Shown: positions 34,245 through 42,501, numbered from the stretch's first letter. The stretch is DNA of 64,000 nucleotides from Candidatus Krumholzibacteriota bacterium (GCA_029262065.1 JAJDAC010000012.1:1-64000), one strand, 5' to 3'. Notes: a model not told the origin generated them from the letters alone. Made by a program: numbers and translations.

Positions 34245-35489
34245 ATGCATCAATCCGCCGTCGAATTCCTGGCCACGGCCACGCGCGACCTGAACGCGAG
34301 CCTGGATCTCCCGGAAGTACTCCGAACGGTCGCCGAACGCGCGTGCGAGTTCGTGCCCTGCGATCTTCTCTGCGTGATGCTGTACGACGAAGAGTCGCGA
34401 CTCCTCCACCACAGCTATTCGCTGAAACTGGGCGAGCATGTCGAACAAACGGGCAGCTTCCCCATTGGCTACGGAATCTCCGGCACCGCGGCCCAACTGA
34501 AACAGCCCATTCGGGTCGCCGACGTGCGCCAGGACGCGCGCTACGTCCGCTTCCGACACGCCGACGTCGAGATACGCTCCGAGCTGGCAATTCCGCTGCT
34601 GATTCGGGACCGGGTCATTGGAGTGTTGGACCTCGAGAGCCTGGAACCCGACGGCTACTCGCTCGATCACGAGCAGATGCTGACCACGCTGGCGTCCCAT
34701 CTGGCCATGGCCCTGGAGAATGCGCGCCTGTACCAGCGGGTGTCGGCGCAGGAACAACGCATGGAACGGGAGATCGCCACCGCGCGAAAGATCCAGAAGG
34801 GTCTGATGCCACGAAACGTCCCCCTCATGGACGGATTCGAAGTTGGTAAGGCGTTCCGTCCCGCGCGGGAACTGGCGGGCGACTTCTATGATTTCCTGCT
34901 CTACGCCGACGGACGCCTGGCTCTCACCGTGGCCGATGTGGCGGGCAAGGCCACGCCGGCGGCGCTCTACGGCTCGCTGGCGGTGGGCCTCATGCGCGGA
35001 CACGTGGTGCAGCAACAAGGCAATCCGTCCCAGATGCTTCAGCACCTCAACGATCAGCTGGTGGCGCTCACCGTCGAAGGCCGGTTCCTGGCCATGGTGT
35101 ACGCGCTCGTCGATCCGCGGGAAAGGACGCTGACCCTCGCCAGCGCGGGCTTCCCGTTTCCCCGCCTCGTGCGCAAGGGCGAGGTCACGGTGCTGGACTC
35201 GTTTGGTGACATTCCGTTGGGCCTGTTCGCCAAGCGGCACTACGAAGACTTCACCTTGGTCCTGCAGCCCGGCGACCTCGTGGTGTTCGTGTCCGACGGG
35301 CTCGAAGACGGACTGGACCCCAAGGGGAATCCTTCCATGGGAGAACGACTGAACACCTGGTTGGCCCGGCTGTCCCCCTACTCCGCGCAGGAAGTGGTCG
35401 ACGAATTGATGCAGGCCAGCACCCCCGCCCTCACCGGCCGCTCGGAGTCACAGGACGACCGCACCGCGGTGGCGATCCGCGTGAAATGA
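34245..35489 (+). CDS. GAF-domain PP2C (SpoIIE/RsbU-type) phosphatase, second copy
   Basis: The product is 414 residues from the ATG at 34245 (MHQSAVEFLATATRDLNASLDLPEVL), where the GAF domain begins; the longer open frame upstream has no recognisable sequence. GAF occupies residues about 5-155, then a helical linker (EQRMEREIATARKIQKGLMP) and the phosphatase domain (residues about 185-414) with ELAGDFYDFL, VADVAGKATPAALYG, FVSDGLED and SQDDRTAVAIRVK. It has the same architecture as the 8.0-9.6 kb enzyme but lacks the extra N-terminal part and has no STAS neighbour. Its target cannot be read from context. Confidence 0.92.
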   Translation: MHQSAVEFLATATRDLNASLDLPEVLRTVAERACEFVPCDLLCVMLYDEESRLLHHSYSLKLGEHVEQTGSFPIGYGISGTAAQLKQPIRVADVRQDARYVRFRHADVEIRSELAIPLLIRDRVIGVLDLESLEPDGYSLDHEQMLTTLASHLAMALENARLYQRVSAQEQRMEREIATARKIQKGLMPRNVPLMDGFEVGKAFRPARELAGDFYDFLLYADGRLALTVADVAGKATPAALYGSLAVGLMRGHVVQQQGNPSQMLQHLNDQLVALTVEGRFLAMVYALVDPRERTLTLASAGFPFPRLVRKGEVTVLDSFGDIPLGLFAKRHYEDFTLVLQPGDLVVFVSDGLEDGLDPKGNPSMGERLNTWLARLSPYSAQEVVDELMQASTPALTGRSESQDDRTAVAIRVK

Positions 35490-35590
35490 ACGTGCGCGCC
35501 GTGACCCTGGGCGTGCCCCTCCTGCTCCATTTCGTTCAGGGCGCTCGGAACTACCATTCACTGGCAGGCGCAACACCTGGGTATTCATGA
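35486..35590 (+). CDS. Short ORF overlapping the phosphatase stop
   Basis: A 34-residue frame starts in an ATGA overlap with the phosphatase TGA. It opens with a hydrophobic stretch (MNVRAVTLGVPLLLHFV). It could be a truncated membrane protein start. No family is recognisable and it is shorter than any credible domain. Confidence 0.2.
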   Translation: MNVRAVTLGVPLLLHFVQGARNYHSLAGATPGYS

Positions 35591-35706
35591 ACTTCGGATA
35601 CTGGACGTGGGGAAAGTTGATCCTGCTCGCTGATCAGGAGCGAACCTATTCCCACGCCGCGTGTTCAGCCAGGGTCTGCTCGGCACGGACCGCCACATCG
35701 AGCTGA
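35587..35706 (+). CDS. Short ORF chained to the previous one
   Basis: A 39-residue frame begins in a second ATGA overlap (MNFGYWTWGKLILLADQE). After about 18 plausible residues it runs antisense into the LON-domain gene, so any original gene would have been cut off here. Reported because two consecutive ATGA junctions are unusual by chance. Still a weak call. Confidence 0.15.
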   Translation: MNFGYWTWGKLILLADQERTYSHAACSARVCSARTATSS

Positions 35707-36221
35707 GCGAACAGCTGCTGCTTGTTCGACTGCGGCAGCGGAAGCAACTGCGCGAGGATATCGGATAATCGTGACACATCGAGTTCATCGGGAAGCTGGT
35801 AGTCCGCGCCGCCACGTACACCAATCGCCTCACGCAGGGGCCCACGAAGCCTGAGTTCGTCGATGTCGGAGGCTTCCACTTCCTCCAGGACCGAAATCTC
35901 AACCTGGCGGTAGAGGCGATCGCTGGCGACCTCCTGGATGGATACACGGGACAGACCCAGCAACATCATGACGTACCTGCCGTCGGGAAGGCGTCGGTGC
36001 TGCGCGATCTCACCCAGGCCGGCAATTTCAAACACCGGCGGCACCGACGGGGACTCGCCCGCGACGGCTTCGAGGATGGTACCCATGACCAGGTGGCCTC
36101 GGCCATCGAGCTGATCGTCGACCATCTGGCGGTACCGCTCTTCGAACACATGCAGCGGTTCCAGCGAATTCGGAAACAGGAAGAAGTTCGGCAGCGGGAA
36201 CATGGGCACGATGGTAGTCAT
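35646..36221 (-). CDS. LON substrate-binding-domain protein
   Basis: The product is 191 residues from the ATG at 36221 (MTTIVPMFPLPNFFLFPN); an upstream GTG at 36272 falls in a palindrome and I do not use it. It has the LON N-terminal (PUA-like) fold: PLFPLPN-type start, PLHVFEERYRQMV, HLVMGTI, VFEIAGLGEIAQHRRLPDGRYVMMLLGLSRVSI. There is no AAA+ or protease domain, so it is one of the stand-alone LON-domain proteins common in bacteria, of unknown biochemical role. Its 3' end faces the second phosphatase gene. Confidence 0.88.
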   Translation of the reverse strand: MTTIVPMFPLPNFFLFPNSLEPLHVFEERYRQMVDDQLDGRGHLVMGTILEAVAGESPSVPPVFEIAGLGEIAQHRRLPDGRYVMMLLGLSRVSIQEVASDRLYRQVEISVLEEVEASDIDELRLRGPLREAIGVRGGADYQLPDELDVSRLSDILAQLLPLPQSNKQQLFAQLDVAVRAEQTLAEHAAWE

Positions 36222-36255
36222 GGCACCAATGTAGTCGAAGATCAGATCCAGCGAA

Positions 36256-36271
36256 TGGGACCCGGGTCCCA
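36256..36271. repeat. 16-base perfect palindrome, copy 1
   Basis: TGGGACCCGGGTCCCA, 34 bases upstream of the LON-domain ATG and 10 bases before the 3' end of the neighbouring T9SS-type gene. The same core recurs at 37427-37444. Confidence 0.85.
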
Positions 36272-36281
36272 CGCGTAGTCT

Positions 36282-37367
36282 TCAGCGCAGAAGCGTCATC
36301 GAAACCCGGCGGGTAACCCCGGAGGCCGTGACCAGCCGCGCGACGTACACGCCCGACGCCACGGGTAGACCTTTCGCGTCCCGCCCGTCCCAATTGAGCT
36401 GGGTGGTACCCGCGGGCGCGGGCGCGGCCAGCAAGCGACGAACGCGCCGCCCGTTCGGGGCCAGGATATCCAGGGTGGCGAACGACGGCGCGGCCAGTTC
36501 GAACGAGATCGCCGTGGACGGATTGAACGGATTCGGAACGTTCTGCCGCAGCCTTACCGTTGGCGCCACGGGCGGTGCAGCGGTAGCCGACAGGTCGCTG
36601 AAACGAACGTAGTCCACATGGACCAACAGATCGGCGTTCACGTTCAACACCTGACAGTTTCCGGTGAAAGGATCCGGCTCGAACGGCGCAATCGTGGGCC
36701 AGTCGGTGTACGCGGTGAAGCCCACCTGCAGCGTGGCCGGCAGATCGGGACGCGAGAACGATTGGTGGGCAATCCAGGAGCCGGGAGCGATTCGATAGTC
36801 CAACTGGAATTGATCACCCGTGCGCGCGATGCGTAGTTCCACCCAGTCGATCACCGCGAGCTGGGTGAGCCGAAGCGTGGACTGGCTGTCCATCGTGGTC
36901 TTGTCTTCCAGCAACAGCACATTGTTGGCGGTGCCACGCCCCACCGACAGGAACATCCAGTCTTCGCCGCCGGGCGTCCAGGTGGCCTTGGTGATAGATC
37001 GAGGCGCGCGCACGAACAAGCCGGCCAGGGAATAGTTGGTAGTGGGGACGGCAGTGCTTCGCCCCTGCGCCAGCACCCGGGTCTCGACGATGAAGTCGCC
37101 CGTGACTTCCTTGAAGAGAAACGGAGCGTGCAGGTCGTTGAACCAACCGCACGAAGACGGCTCGAGATACAGGGCGCCGGGCACGGTCTGGTCGACGTCG
37201 GCCACCAGCATCTTGTCGGGCCAACCCTCCAGCGTGTGGAAGCGCTGCCAGTTCGACAACGATGCGGAGTCGTCGAACTCATCGCTCAGGGCGGAGAGCT
37301 GGGCGACGGCGAGGTTGGGCTGGAGCATCAGCAGCGCCAGCCATGAGATGCAGACTACCGAGCGCAT
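36282..37367 (-). CDS. Exported protein with T9SS/FlgD-like C-terminal domain
   Basis: The product is 361 residues from the ATG at 37367 (AAGGGAG upstream). The signal peptide is MRSVVCISWLALLMLQPNLAVAQ. Residues about 30-255 look like a concanavalin/LamG-type jelly roll of the DUF1349 kind (DEFDDSASLSNWQRF, GDFIVETRV, AGLFVRAPRS, WMFLSVGRG, QVGFTAYTDW), often carbohydrate-binding. The last 85 residues form the sorting domain: VPNPFNPSTAISFEL ... NGRRVRRLL ... LPVASGVYVARL ... MTLLR. It is probably surface-attached or secreted by the Por system. No catalytic residues stand out. Confidence 0.87.
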   Translation of the reverse strand: MRSVVCISWLALLMLQPNLAVAQLSALSDEFDDSASLSNWQRFHTLEGWPDKMLVADVDQTVPGALYLEPSSCGWFNDLHAPFLFKEVTGDFIVETRVLAQGRSTAVPTTNYSLAGLFVRAPRSITKATWTPGGEDWMFLSVGRGTANNVLLLEDKTTMDSQSTLRLTQLAVIDWVELRIARTGDQFQLDYRIAPGSWIAHQSFSRPDLPATLQVGFTAYTDWPTIAPFEPDPFTGNCQVLNVNADLLVHVDYVRFSDLSATAAPPVAPTVRLRQNVPNPFNPSTAISFELAAPSFATLDILAPNGRRVRRLLAAPAPAGTTQLNWDGRDAKGLPVASGVYVARLVTASGVTRRVSMTLLR

Positions 37368-37426
37368 GGGTCTCCCTTGGGTACGCAGCCGGGACACTTG
37401 GGTCCTTCTTCATGGTAACCGATCGG

Positions 37427-37444
37427 ATGGGACCCGGGTCCCAT
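37427..37444. repeat. 18-base perfect palindrome, copy 2
   Basis: ATGGGACCCGGGTCCCAT lies in the 136-base divergent spacer between the T9SS-type gene and the DUF4287-like gene, 60 bases from each start codon. It shares a 16-base core with the copy at 36256-36271. Confidence 0.85.
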
Positions 37445-37503
37445 CTTCACCGCGTCACGTCGCGTCGGGTGCGAACGTCCTGGACTTGCCTCCGAACGTA
37501 GCC

Positions 37504-38184
37504 ATGCCGAAGAACAAGGATCTCAAGCGCCTCGTGCGCTCCCGCATGCAGAAGACGGGCGAGAGCTATACCACCGCCCGCCGTCACCTCACCAAGAATG
37601 ACCAGCTCCCATCGCTACCGGTAGGCAAATACGCCGAAGTGGCGGGAATGTCGGATGCCGCCGTCCAGAAAGCCACCGGACATACGTGGACGGAATGGGT
37701 CAAGCGACTCGATGCGGCGCATGCGCATGCGATGGACCATCGTGACATCGCGCGCCACTTGCGCGAAACATACGATCAGGTGAGCCCCTGGTGGGCGCAG
37801 TCGGTCACGGTTGGTTACGAGCGGATCAAGGGCCTACGCGAGGCGGGACAGCGCCGCGGCGGCAACTTCGATGTGAACAAGAGCAAGACAGTGCCGCTGG
37901 CGCTCCACGATCTGTACCGGGCATTCAGCGACGTACGCCTACGACGCCAATGGATGGGCGAGGTCGACCTTACCGTTCGCAAGAACAACGTCGACAAGTC
38001 GGTGCGGTGGAAGTGGGAAGACGGTACTCCGGTCGAGGTGTACTTCTGGGAGAAGGGACCTGAAAAAGCCCAGGCCCAGCTACAGCACCGGGAGCTTCCT
38101 ACGAAGAAGGCGGCCGAAGCAACACGCTCGGAGTGGACGGAACGGTTCGAGGCGTTGGCTCGCTGGGCCAAGGAGCGCGGCTAG
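37504..38184 (+). CDS. DUF4287/SRPBCC-like cytoplasmic protein
   Basis: The product is 226 residues, with no signal peptide or membrane segment. The N-terminus (MPKNKDLKRLVRSRMQKTGESYTTARR) and the middle (TGHTWTEWVKRLD, IARHLRETYDQVSPWWAQSVTVGYERIKGLREAGQRRGG) resemble a DUF4287-type module. The C-terminal part (DVRLRRQWMGEVD, VRWKWEDGTPVEVYFWEKGPEKAQAQLQHREL) resembles an SRPBCC/AHSA1 ligand-binding fold. No function is established. The ATG at 37504 is set by the conserved N-terminus; I see no clear ribosome binding site. The frame open upstream to 37036 is antisense to the exported-protein gene. Confidence 0.8.
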   Translation: MPKNKDLKRLVRSRMQKTGESYTTARRHLTKNDQLPSLPVGKYAEVAGMSDAAVQKATGHTWTEWVKRLDAAHAHAMDHRDIARHLRETYDQVSPWWAQSVTVGYERIKGLREAGQRRGGNFDVNKSKTVPLALHDLYRAFSDVRLRRQWMGEVDLTVRKNNVDKSVRWKWEDGTPVEVYFWEKGPEKAQAQLQHRELPTKKAAEATRSEWTERFEALARWAKERG

Positions 38185-38337
38185 GGAACCAATACAGATG
38201 GTCACGTTCGAAGTACGTAGACGTGGGCAGCTAGAAGATGCGCGTTCGGCCCGCCCGGTTGGAGTGAGCCATATACAAACAGTCTTTCCATGACTCACAT
38301 CCGGGAGCAGGCTTCATGTCGTGAAGAGGAACGACCC

Positions 38338-38427
38338 ATGGGATCAAGCTACGTCCGGAGCGCGACGAAGGGCAATTCCGTGGTCAGCTACCGCCAGCGG
38401 ATGGGAACCCGGCCCCGACTGAATTGA
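38338..38427 (+). CDS. Possible 29-residue basic peptide
   Basis: A short ORF (MGSSYVRSATKGNSVVSYRQ...) has AGAGGA seven bases before its ATG and lies in the 336-base gap between the DUF4287-like and zinc-ribbon genes. The peptide is basic and rich in Ser, Arg and Tyr. No family is assigned. The rest of the gap is AT-rich near 38450-38520 (TTGACA at 38457-38462, no convincing -10). Confidence 0.25.
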   Translation: MGSSYVRSATKGNSVVSYRQRMGTRPRLN

Positions 38428-38520
38428 CTTCGCGCGCCATCCCAGTAACCATATGCTTGACAATGACTTAGTGTGCAATGACCTTAGAAATATTGACTTT
38501 ACACGCCACAGCATGATCCC

Positions 38521-38841
38521 ATGCAGGGGAACGCCTCATCCGATCATGAAAGCCCTACCTCTGTCACGGCAATGAACACAGGCTTCAACCCCTTCGAACA
38601 CCCCGAGCGCGAGCTTCCCAGACTCTGCCCATCTTGCGATGGCGCCGTGGTCTTACGGGGAACGTCCATGTGGGCGTCGCGATCCCAACAAGCAAACCGA
38701 CTGCTCGAAACTACCTACGGCTGCAGTGACTGTGGCCCCGTGTACGTAGTGCGGTATCGCGTCGCGGCCGATGGACAGAAGTACAGCTACTCGGTGAGTC
38801 CAATCGCGCAGCCCGCCCCTCGCAGCGTTGCCGTGGGTTGA
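38521..38841 (+). CDS. Small zinc-ribbon-like hypothetical protein
   Basis: The product is 106 residues (89 if the ATG at 38572 is used). It contains LCPSCDGAVVL and YGCSDCGPVYVVRYRV, two CxxC pairs 33 residues apart, as in a zinc ribbon, with a beta-rich end. No wider domain is recognised. Cytoplasmic by lack of signal. A bidirectional terminator follows 33 bases after the stop. Confidence 0.6.
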   Translation: MQGNASSDHESPTSVTAMNTGFNPFEHPERELPRLCPSCDGAVVLRGTSMWASRSQQANRLLETTYGCSDCGPVYVVRYRVAADGQKYSYSVSPIAQPAPRSVAVG

Positions 38842-38874
38842 GGGCGTCGGCCGAGATGGTACCGGGCACGAAAA

Positions 38875-38900
38875 AGGGGCACCGCTTCTGCAGTGCCCCT
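38875..38900. terminator. Bidirectional terminator between the zinc-ribbon gene and tRNA-Leu
   Basis: Stem AGGGGCAC / GTGCCCCT (8 base pairs) with a 10-base loop. Plus strand continues GTTCTTTT; minus strand continues TTTTTCG. It terminates the plus-strand zinc-ribbon gene and, on the minus strand, the pgk-tpiA-secG-tRNA transcript. Confidence 0.8.
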
Positions 38901-38908
38901 GTTCTTTT

Positions 38909-38992
38909 GGTGCTCGGGGCGGGACTCGAACCCGCACAGCTTTCGCCACTACCCCCTCAAGATAGCGTGTCTACCAGTTCCACCACCCGAGC
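38909..38992 (-). tRNA. tRNA-Leu (anticodon GAG)
   Basis: An 84-nucleotide class II tRNA with encoded CCA. The acceptor arms GCTCGGG / CCCGAGC pair fully. The D-loop region reads TGGAACTGGTAGACA, the anticodon stem CTATC/GGTAG encloses TTGAGGG, the variable arm is TGGCGAAAGCTGT-like, and the T arm is GCGGGTTCGAGTCCCGC. It lies 22 bases after secG; E. coli also has tRNA-Leu(GAG), leuU, right after secG. Confidence 0.97.
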
Positions 38993-39014
38993 AAACTCTT
39001 GAACGACAGAGCGG

Positions 39015-39482
39015 CTACTGACCGCCGCCCTCGCCGCCTTCATCACCCGTGTCACCCGAACCGCCCGTGGCATCGCCACCGGTAGCATCGCCGCCCTCGA
39101 CCGGAACGGGAACCGGCGCCGGCGGAACAACCGCGTCGCCGACCGGGGTCGGGACCGTTGCGTCGGTCGTCGGAATGGTGATGGGCGTGGCTCCAGTGCT
39201 CACCGGAACTCGCTCGGCGGCACGGCGGGCAACCGAGCTGCCGGTGCCCTGGGCCGAGAAGTACACCAACAGCAAGCTCATGGCCATGAACAGCACGCCG
39301 AGCCAGATGGTGGCCTTGTGCAGGAACGTGGTGACGCCGCGGGCGCCAAACATGGCCTCGCCGGCTCCGGCGCCGCCGAAGGCGCCAGCCAGGCCGCCAC
39401 CCTTGCTCTGCTGCAGCAGCACGACGACGCTCAGGAGCAGGCAGATGAGAATGAACACGAAAAGTGCGATGTAGTAAGCCAT
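39015..39482 (-). CDS. secG: Preprotein translocase subunit SecG
   Basis: Small membrane subunit of SecYEG. Residues 1-75 are typical: a first helix (YYIALFVFILICLLLSVVVLLQQ), the signature KGGGLAGAFGG, GARGVTTFLHKAT and a second helix (WLGVLFMAMSLLLVYF). The C-terminus then extends to 155 residues with Pro/Val/Thr-rich and Gly/Asp-rich low-complexity sequence (PVPVPVEGGDATGGDATGG). Tails of this sort occur on SecG in several phyla. It is followed by tRNA-Leu and preceded by tpiA. Confidence 0.95.
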   Translation of the reverse strand: MAYYIALFVFILICLLLSVVVLLQQSKGGGLAGAFGGAGAGEAMFGARGVTTFLHKATIWLGVLFMAMSLLLVYFSAQGTGSSVARRAAERVPVSTGATPITIPTTDATVPTPVGDAVVPPAPVPVPVEGGDATGGDATGGSGDTGDEGGEGGGQ

Positions 39483-39648
39483 TGTTCCGTCGATCCGTTC
39501 CTGGATTTCCGTCTGATCAGAATCGCCGGGGGGCGCTCATTTGAGGCTCCGACCCGGGCGCGAAAAACAGACGAGTAAGCTAGCACGGGGCTTCGAGGCT
39601 GTCAAACCGCGTGCCGGAAACCTCTGAAAATCAACAACTTCGGGGACC

Positions 39649-40422
39649 CTAAGTGTGATCCTGGTAGCACAGGATCTTGACGAACTCGTCGGGGTCCAGG
39701 CTGGCGCCCCCCACCAGTGCGCCGTCGATGTCCTCGGCCGCCAGATAGCCCCCCACGTTGCTCGAGTTCACGCTTCCTCCGTACAGGATACGCGTGGTCT
39801 GGGCGCTCTCTTCACCCGCCGCTTCCTGCAACAGTCCCCGAACCAGGCGATGCACGTCCTGGGCGTCGGCCACCTCGGCGCTGTGCCCGGTGCCAATGGC
39901 CCAGATGGGTTCGTAGGCCAATACCAAGGTCGCCAGTGCCTGACTCTCCAGGCCCTCGATGGCGGCGCCAACCTGGCGCACCACGACTTCCTCGGTGGAA
40001 CCTGCCTCGCGCTGTTCCAGCGTTTCGCCGAAACAGAGCACGGGAACCAGCCCCACGCGAAAGGCCGCGCGAATCTTCTCGGCCACGTCCATGTCCGTCT
40101 CGCCAAAGAATTGACGTCGCTCGCTGTGCCCCAGCAACGCGAACCGAAGCTCCAACTCGCTCAGCTGCTCGGCGCAAACCGCGCCGGTGTACGCGCCCGG
40201 CTTCTGCGGAGCCAGGTCCTGGGCACCGACGCCAATCACGCTGCCTTCGAGAATCTGGCGCACGGCCAACAGGTGCGGAAACGACGGGCACACCGCGGTC
40301 TCGGGCCCCGCGTAGATCGACGCCACCAGATTCTTCAGTTCCTTGGCCAACCCGATGCTCTGGTTCAGCCCCAGATTCATCTTCCAGTTGCCGATGATCA
40401 GGGGCCTACGAACGGTACTCAC
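39649..40422 (-). CDS. tpiA: Triosephosphate isomerase
   Basis: Interconverts dihydroxyacetone phosphate and glyceraldehyde-3-phosphate. The product is 257 residues with a GTG start after GGAGG. Catalytic residues are visible: Asn-Lys in IIGNWKMN, His in LLGHSERRQFFGE and Glu in VLAYEPIWAIGTG, plus the phosphate loop YGGSVNSSN. It follows pgk by 19 bases. Confidence 0.98.
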   Translation of the reverse strand: MSTVRRPLIIGNWKMNLGLNQSIGLAKELKNLVASIYAGPETAVCPSFPHLLAVRQILEGSVIGVGAQDLAPQKPGAYTGAVCAEQLSELELRFALLGHSERRQFFGETDMDVAEKIRAAFRVGLVPVLCFGETLEQREAGSTEEVVVRQVGAAIEGLESQALATLVLAYEPIWAIGTGHSAEVADAQDVHRLVRGLLQEAAGEESAQTTRILYGGSVNSSNVGGYLAAEDIDGALVGGASLDPDEFVKILCYQDHT

Positions 40423-40441
40423 GGTGTTTCCTCCGAAACGA

Positions 40442-41653
40442 TCAGACGGGTAGGCTGGAGGCGTCGCTCAGGGCATCCACGCCCGGCAAGGGCTTGCCGG
40501 CCAGAAACTCGATCGATGCACCGCCGCCGGTGGAAACGTGGGAGATCTGCTGCGCCACGCCCATTTGCGTCAGCGCCGCGACCGAGTCGCCACCACCCAC
40601 CACCGATTGCGCGCCGGCATCGGTAGCCTTGGCCACGGCACGAGCAATGGCCCGCGTGCCCTTGGCAAAGGCGGGAATCTCGAACACGCCCATGGGCCCA
40701 TTCCAGAATATCGTGCCGGCCTTGGCAATGACGTCGCTGAACTGAGCCAGCGTGCGTGAGCCCACGTCGAGTCCCTGCCAGTTCTCGGGAATGTCGGTGA
40801 CCAACACTTCCTTGCGCTCGCCGTGCTCGCCAAACTCGCTGCTCACGATGACATCCTGCGGTAGCAGAAGCTGCGTGGTCGATTCTTTGGCCAACTCGGA
40901 AATGGCTCGCACCTTTTCGATCAGCGAGTCTTCAACCAGGCTCTTGCCCACGTCGATTCCGTGGCCCTTGAAGAACGTGAAGGCCATGCCCCCGCCCACG
41001 AGAATGGCGTCGACCTTGCCCAACAGAAACTCGATGACCTCGATCTTGCCGCTGACCTTGGCGCCACCCAGAACGGCCACGAACGGACGACGAGGGTTGC
41101 CCAGCAACGATCCCAGATTCTCCAGTTCCTTGTCCATGAGCAGCCCGGACACGCGCTGGTCGAAGTGACGGGTTACCCCTACCGTCGACGCGTGGGCGCG
41201 GTGCGCGGTACCAAAGGCATCGTTGGCGTAGATGTCACCCAGCTCGGCCAACTGCATGGCGAAGGCCGGGTCGTTCTCGGTTTCGGCCGAGTGAAAACGC
41301 AGATTCTCCAGCAGGCCGATTTCGCCTTCCTTCAAATCGTCCACCATCTTCTTGGCGGGCTCGCCCACGCAATCGTTGGCGAAGCGAATGGGAATGGAAG
41401 TCAGCTCGGCCAGCCGGTCGGCCACCGGTCGTAGGCTCAGCTTGTCCTGGCGCTGCCCCTTGGGACGTCCCAGGTGGCTCATGAGCACGGGTATGCCGCC
41501 GCGCGCCACGATGAACTCGAGCGTCGACAGCGCGGCTCGAATGCGCGTGTCGTCGGTAATGCGACCCTCAGCGTCCAAGGGGACATTGAAATCGACGCGC
41601 GTGAGAACCCGGCGTCCGCGTAGCTCGACGTCTTGCACGGAAAGCTTTTTCAT
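40442..41653 (-). CDS. pgk: Phosphoglycerate kinase
   Basis: Glycolytic/gluconeogenic kinase. The product is 403 residues, normal for bacteria. Motifs: GRRVLTRVDFNVPLD, VLMSHLGRPKG, LLENLRFHSAE, FVAVLGGAKVSGKIEV, GGGMAFTFFKGHG, WNGPMGVFE and the C-terminal GGGDSVAAL. An A/T-rich stretch with TATATT on the minus strand (41709-41714) lies 55 bases upstream and may be part of a promoter for pgk-tpiA-secG-tRNA-Leu. Confidence 0.98.
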   Translation of the reverse strand: MKKLSVQDVELRGRRVLTRVDFNVPLDAEGRITDDTRIRAALSTLEFIVARGGIPVLMSHLGRPKGQRQDKLSLRPVADRLAELTSIPIRFANDCVGEPAKKMVDDLKEGEIGLLENLRFHSAETENDPAFAMQLAELGDIYANDAFGTAHRAHASTVGVTRHFDQRVSGLLMDKELENLGSLLGNPRRPFVAVLGGAKVSGKIEVIEFLLGKVDAILVGGGMAFTFFKGHGIDVGKSLVEDSLIEKVRAISELAKESTTQLLLPQDVIVSSEFGEHGERKEVLVTDIPENWQGLDVGSRTLAQFSDVIAKAGTIFWNGPMGVFEIPAFAKGTRAIARAVAKATDAGAQSVVGGGDSVAALTQMGVAQQISHVSTGGGASIEFLAGKPLPGVDALSDASSLPV

Positions 41654-41735
41654 GGCTACTCAGCTCTCGTTGGATCCAGATTGGCCCTACGGCTCCAACT
41701 GGTTGAAAAATATAAACTTAACTGTTTGTATCCGT

Positions 41736-42473
41736 TCACGAGTCTAGGAACCGTTGAACGGGCGTGTCAAGGTGAACTTCCCGAGGGGTTTGGTGGGCTC
41801 CACCCAAAGCTAGCCCCAGAACTGGATTGCCGCGAGCACCAAGAACCAGCAAGGCTGACGCCATTGTAGCCCCACTGGTGACCTGATCGTCCACCAGGAC
41901 CAAAGGCGTCGCCGGCGGCACCTCAGCCAGCCTTGCCGCCCGAAACAGCCCCTGGGCGTTGGACCAACGCTGCTTCGCATCCACCATCTTGGCCTGCGCG
42001 GGCGCGTTTCGCTGGCGCCGCACCAGGTCCACGCCCAGCCGCTCTCCCCAGCCACGCGCCACGAGGCACTCGGCCAATGTCGTGGTCACGCTGAAACCTC
42101 GCTCACGGCGGCGCGTCGCATCGTCGGGCATGGGGGTCAGCACGCAACCGGCCGGCCACGCGGCCGGTGGCGCGACGGAGCCGTTCACCAGCGGTTCCAT
42201 GAGATGGATCCGGCGTTCGTACTTGATGCCGTGCAAGACGCGGAAGAACGCCGGCTCGTCTTCGAACAACCAGGCGATCGGCGCGCCCCGGTTCAAGGGC
42301 CGCGGCGCGACGGTGCCTTCGATGGCCGCGACCGTCAGAGCGGCCACGCATTCCGCGTGGAGTTCCTCACCGCGACGTGCAACCCAGTCATCACATACCG
42401 GGCAGCGGCGGGGCCAGACGATGTAGCCAACTTCCGCCAACGCACTTCTGGCGCTGGAACCCAACCTGGACAA
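41736..42473 (-). CDS. comF: ComF-family phosphoribosyltransferase-like protein
   Basis: The product is 245 residues. An N-terminal CPVC with a later Cys resembles the ComF zinc motif (residues about 24-42), followed by LHGIKYERRIHLMEPL, VLTPMPDDATRRRERGFSVTTTLAECLV and the PRPP-binding loop VLVDDQVTSGATM. ComF proteins are linked to DNA uptake in naturally competent bacteria, but the family is much wider. The start is a TTG 28 bases after aroE without a clear ribosome binding site; TTG codons a little downstream are equally possible. Confidence 0.9.
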   Translation of the reverse strand: MSRLGSSARSALAEVGYIVWPRRCPVCDDWVARRGEELHAECVAALTVAAIEGTVAPRPLNRGAPIAWLFEDEPAFFRVLHGIKYERRIHLMEPLVNGSVAPPAAWPAGCVLTPMPDDATRRRERGFSVTTTLAECLVARGWGERLGVDLVRRQRNAPAQAKMVDAKQRWSNAQGLFRAARLAEVPPATPLVLVDDQVTSGATMASALLVLGARGNPVLGLALGGAHQTPREVHLDTPVQRFLDS

Positions 42474-42501
42474 CGAGCCAGATCACTTACCGGGAGGCGA
42501 G

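Noticed and set aside
38909-38992. tRNA-Leu as an integration site for an island covering 33.8-38.8 kb
   Set aside because: No integrase is present and I found no second copy of the tRNA 3' end on the far side. The neighbouring genes are merely poorly conserved.
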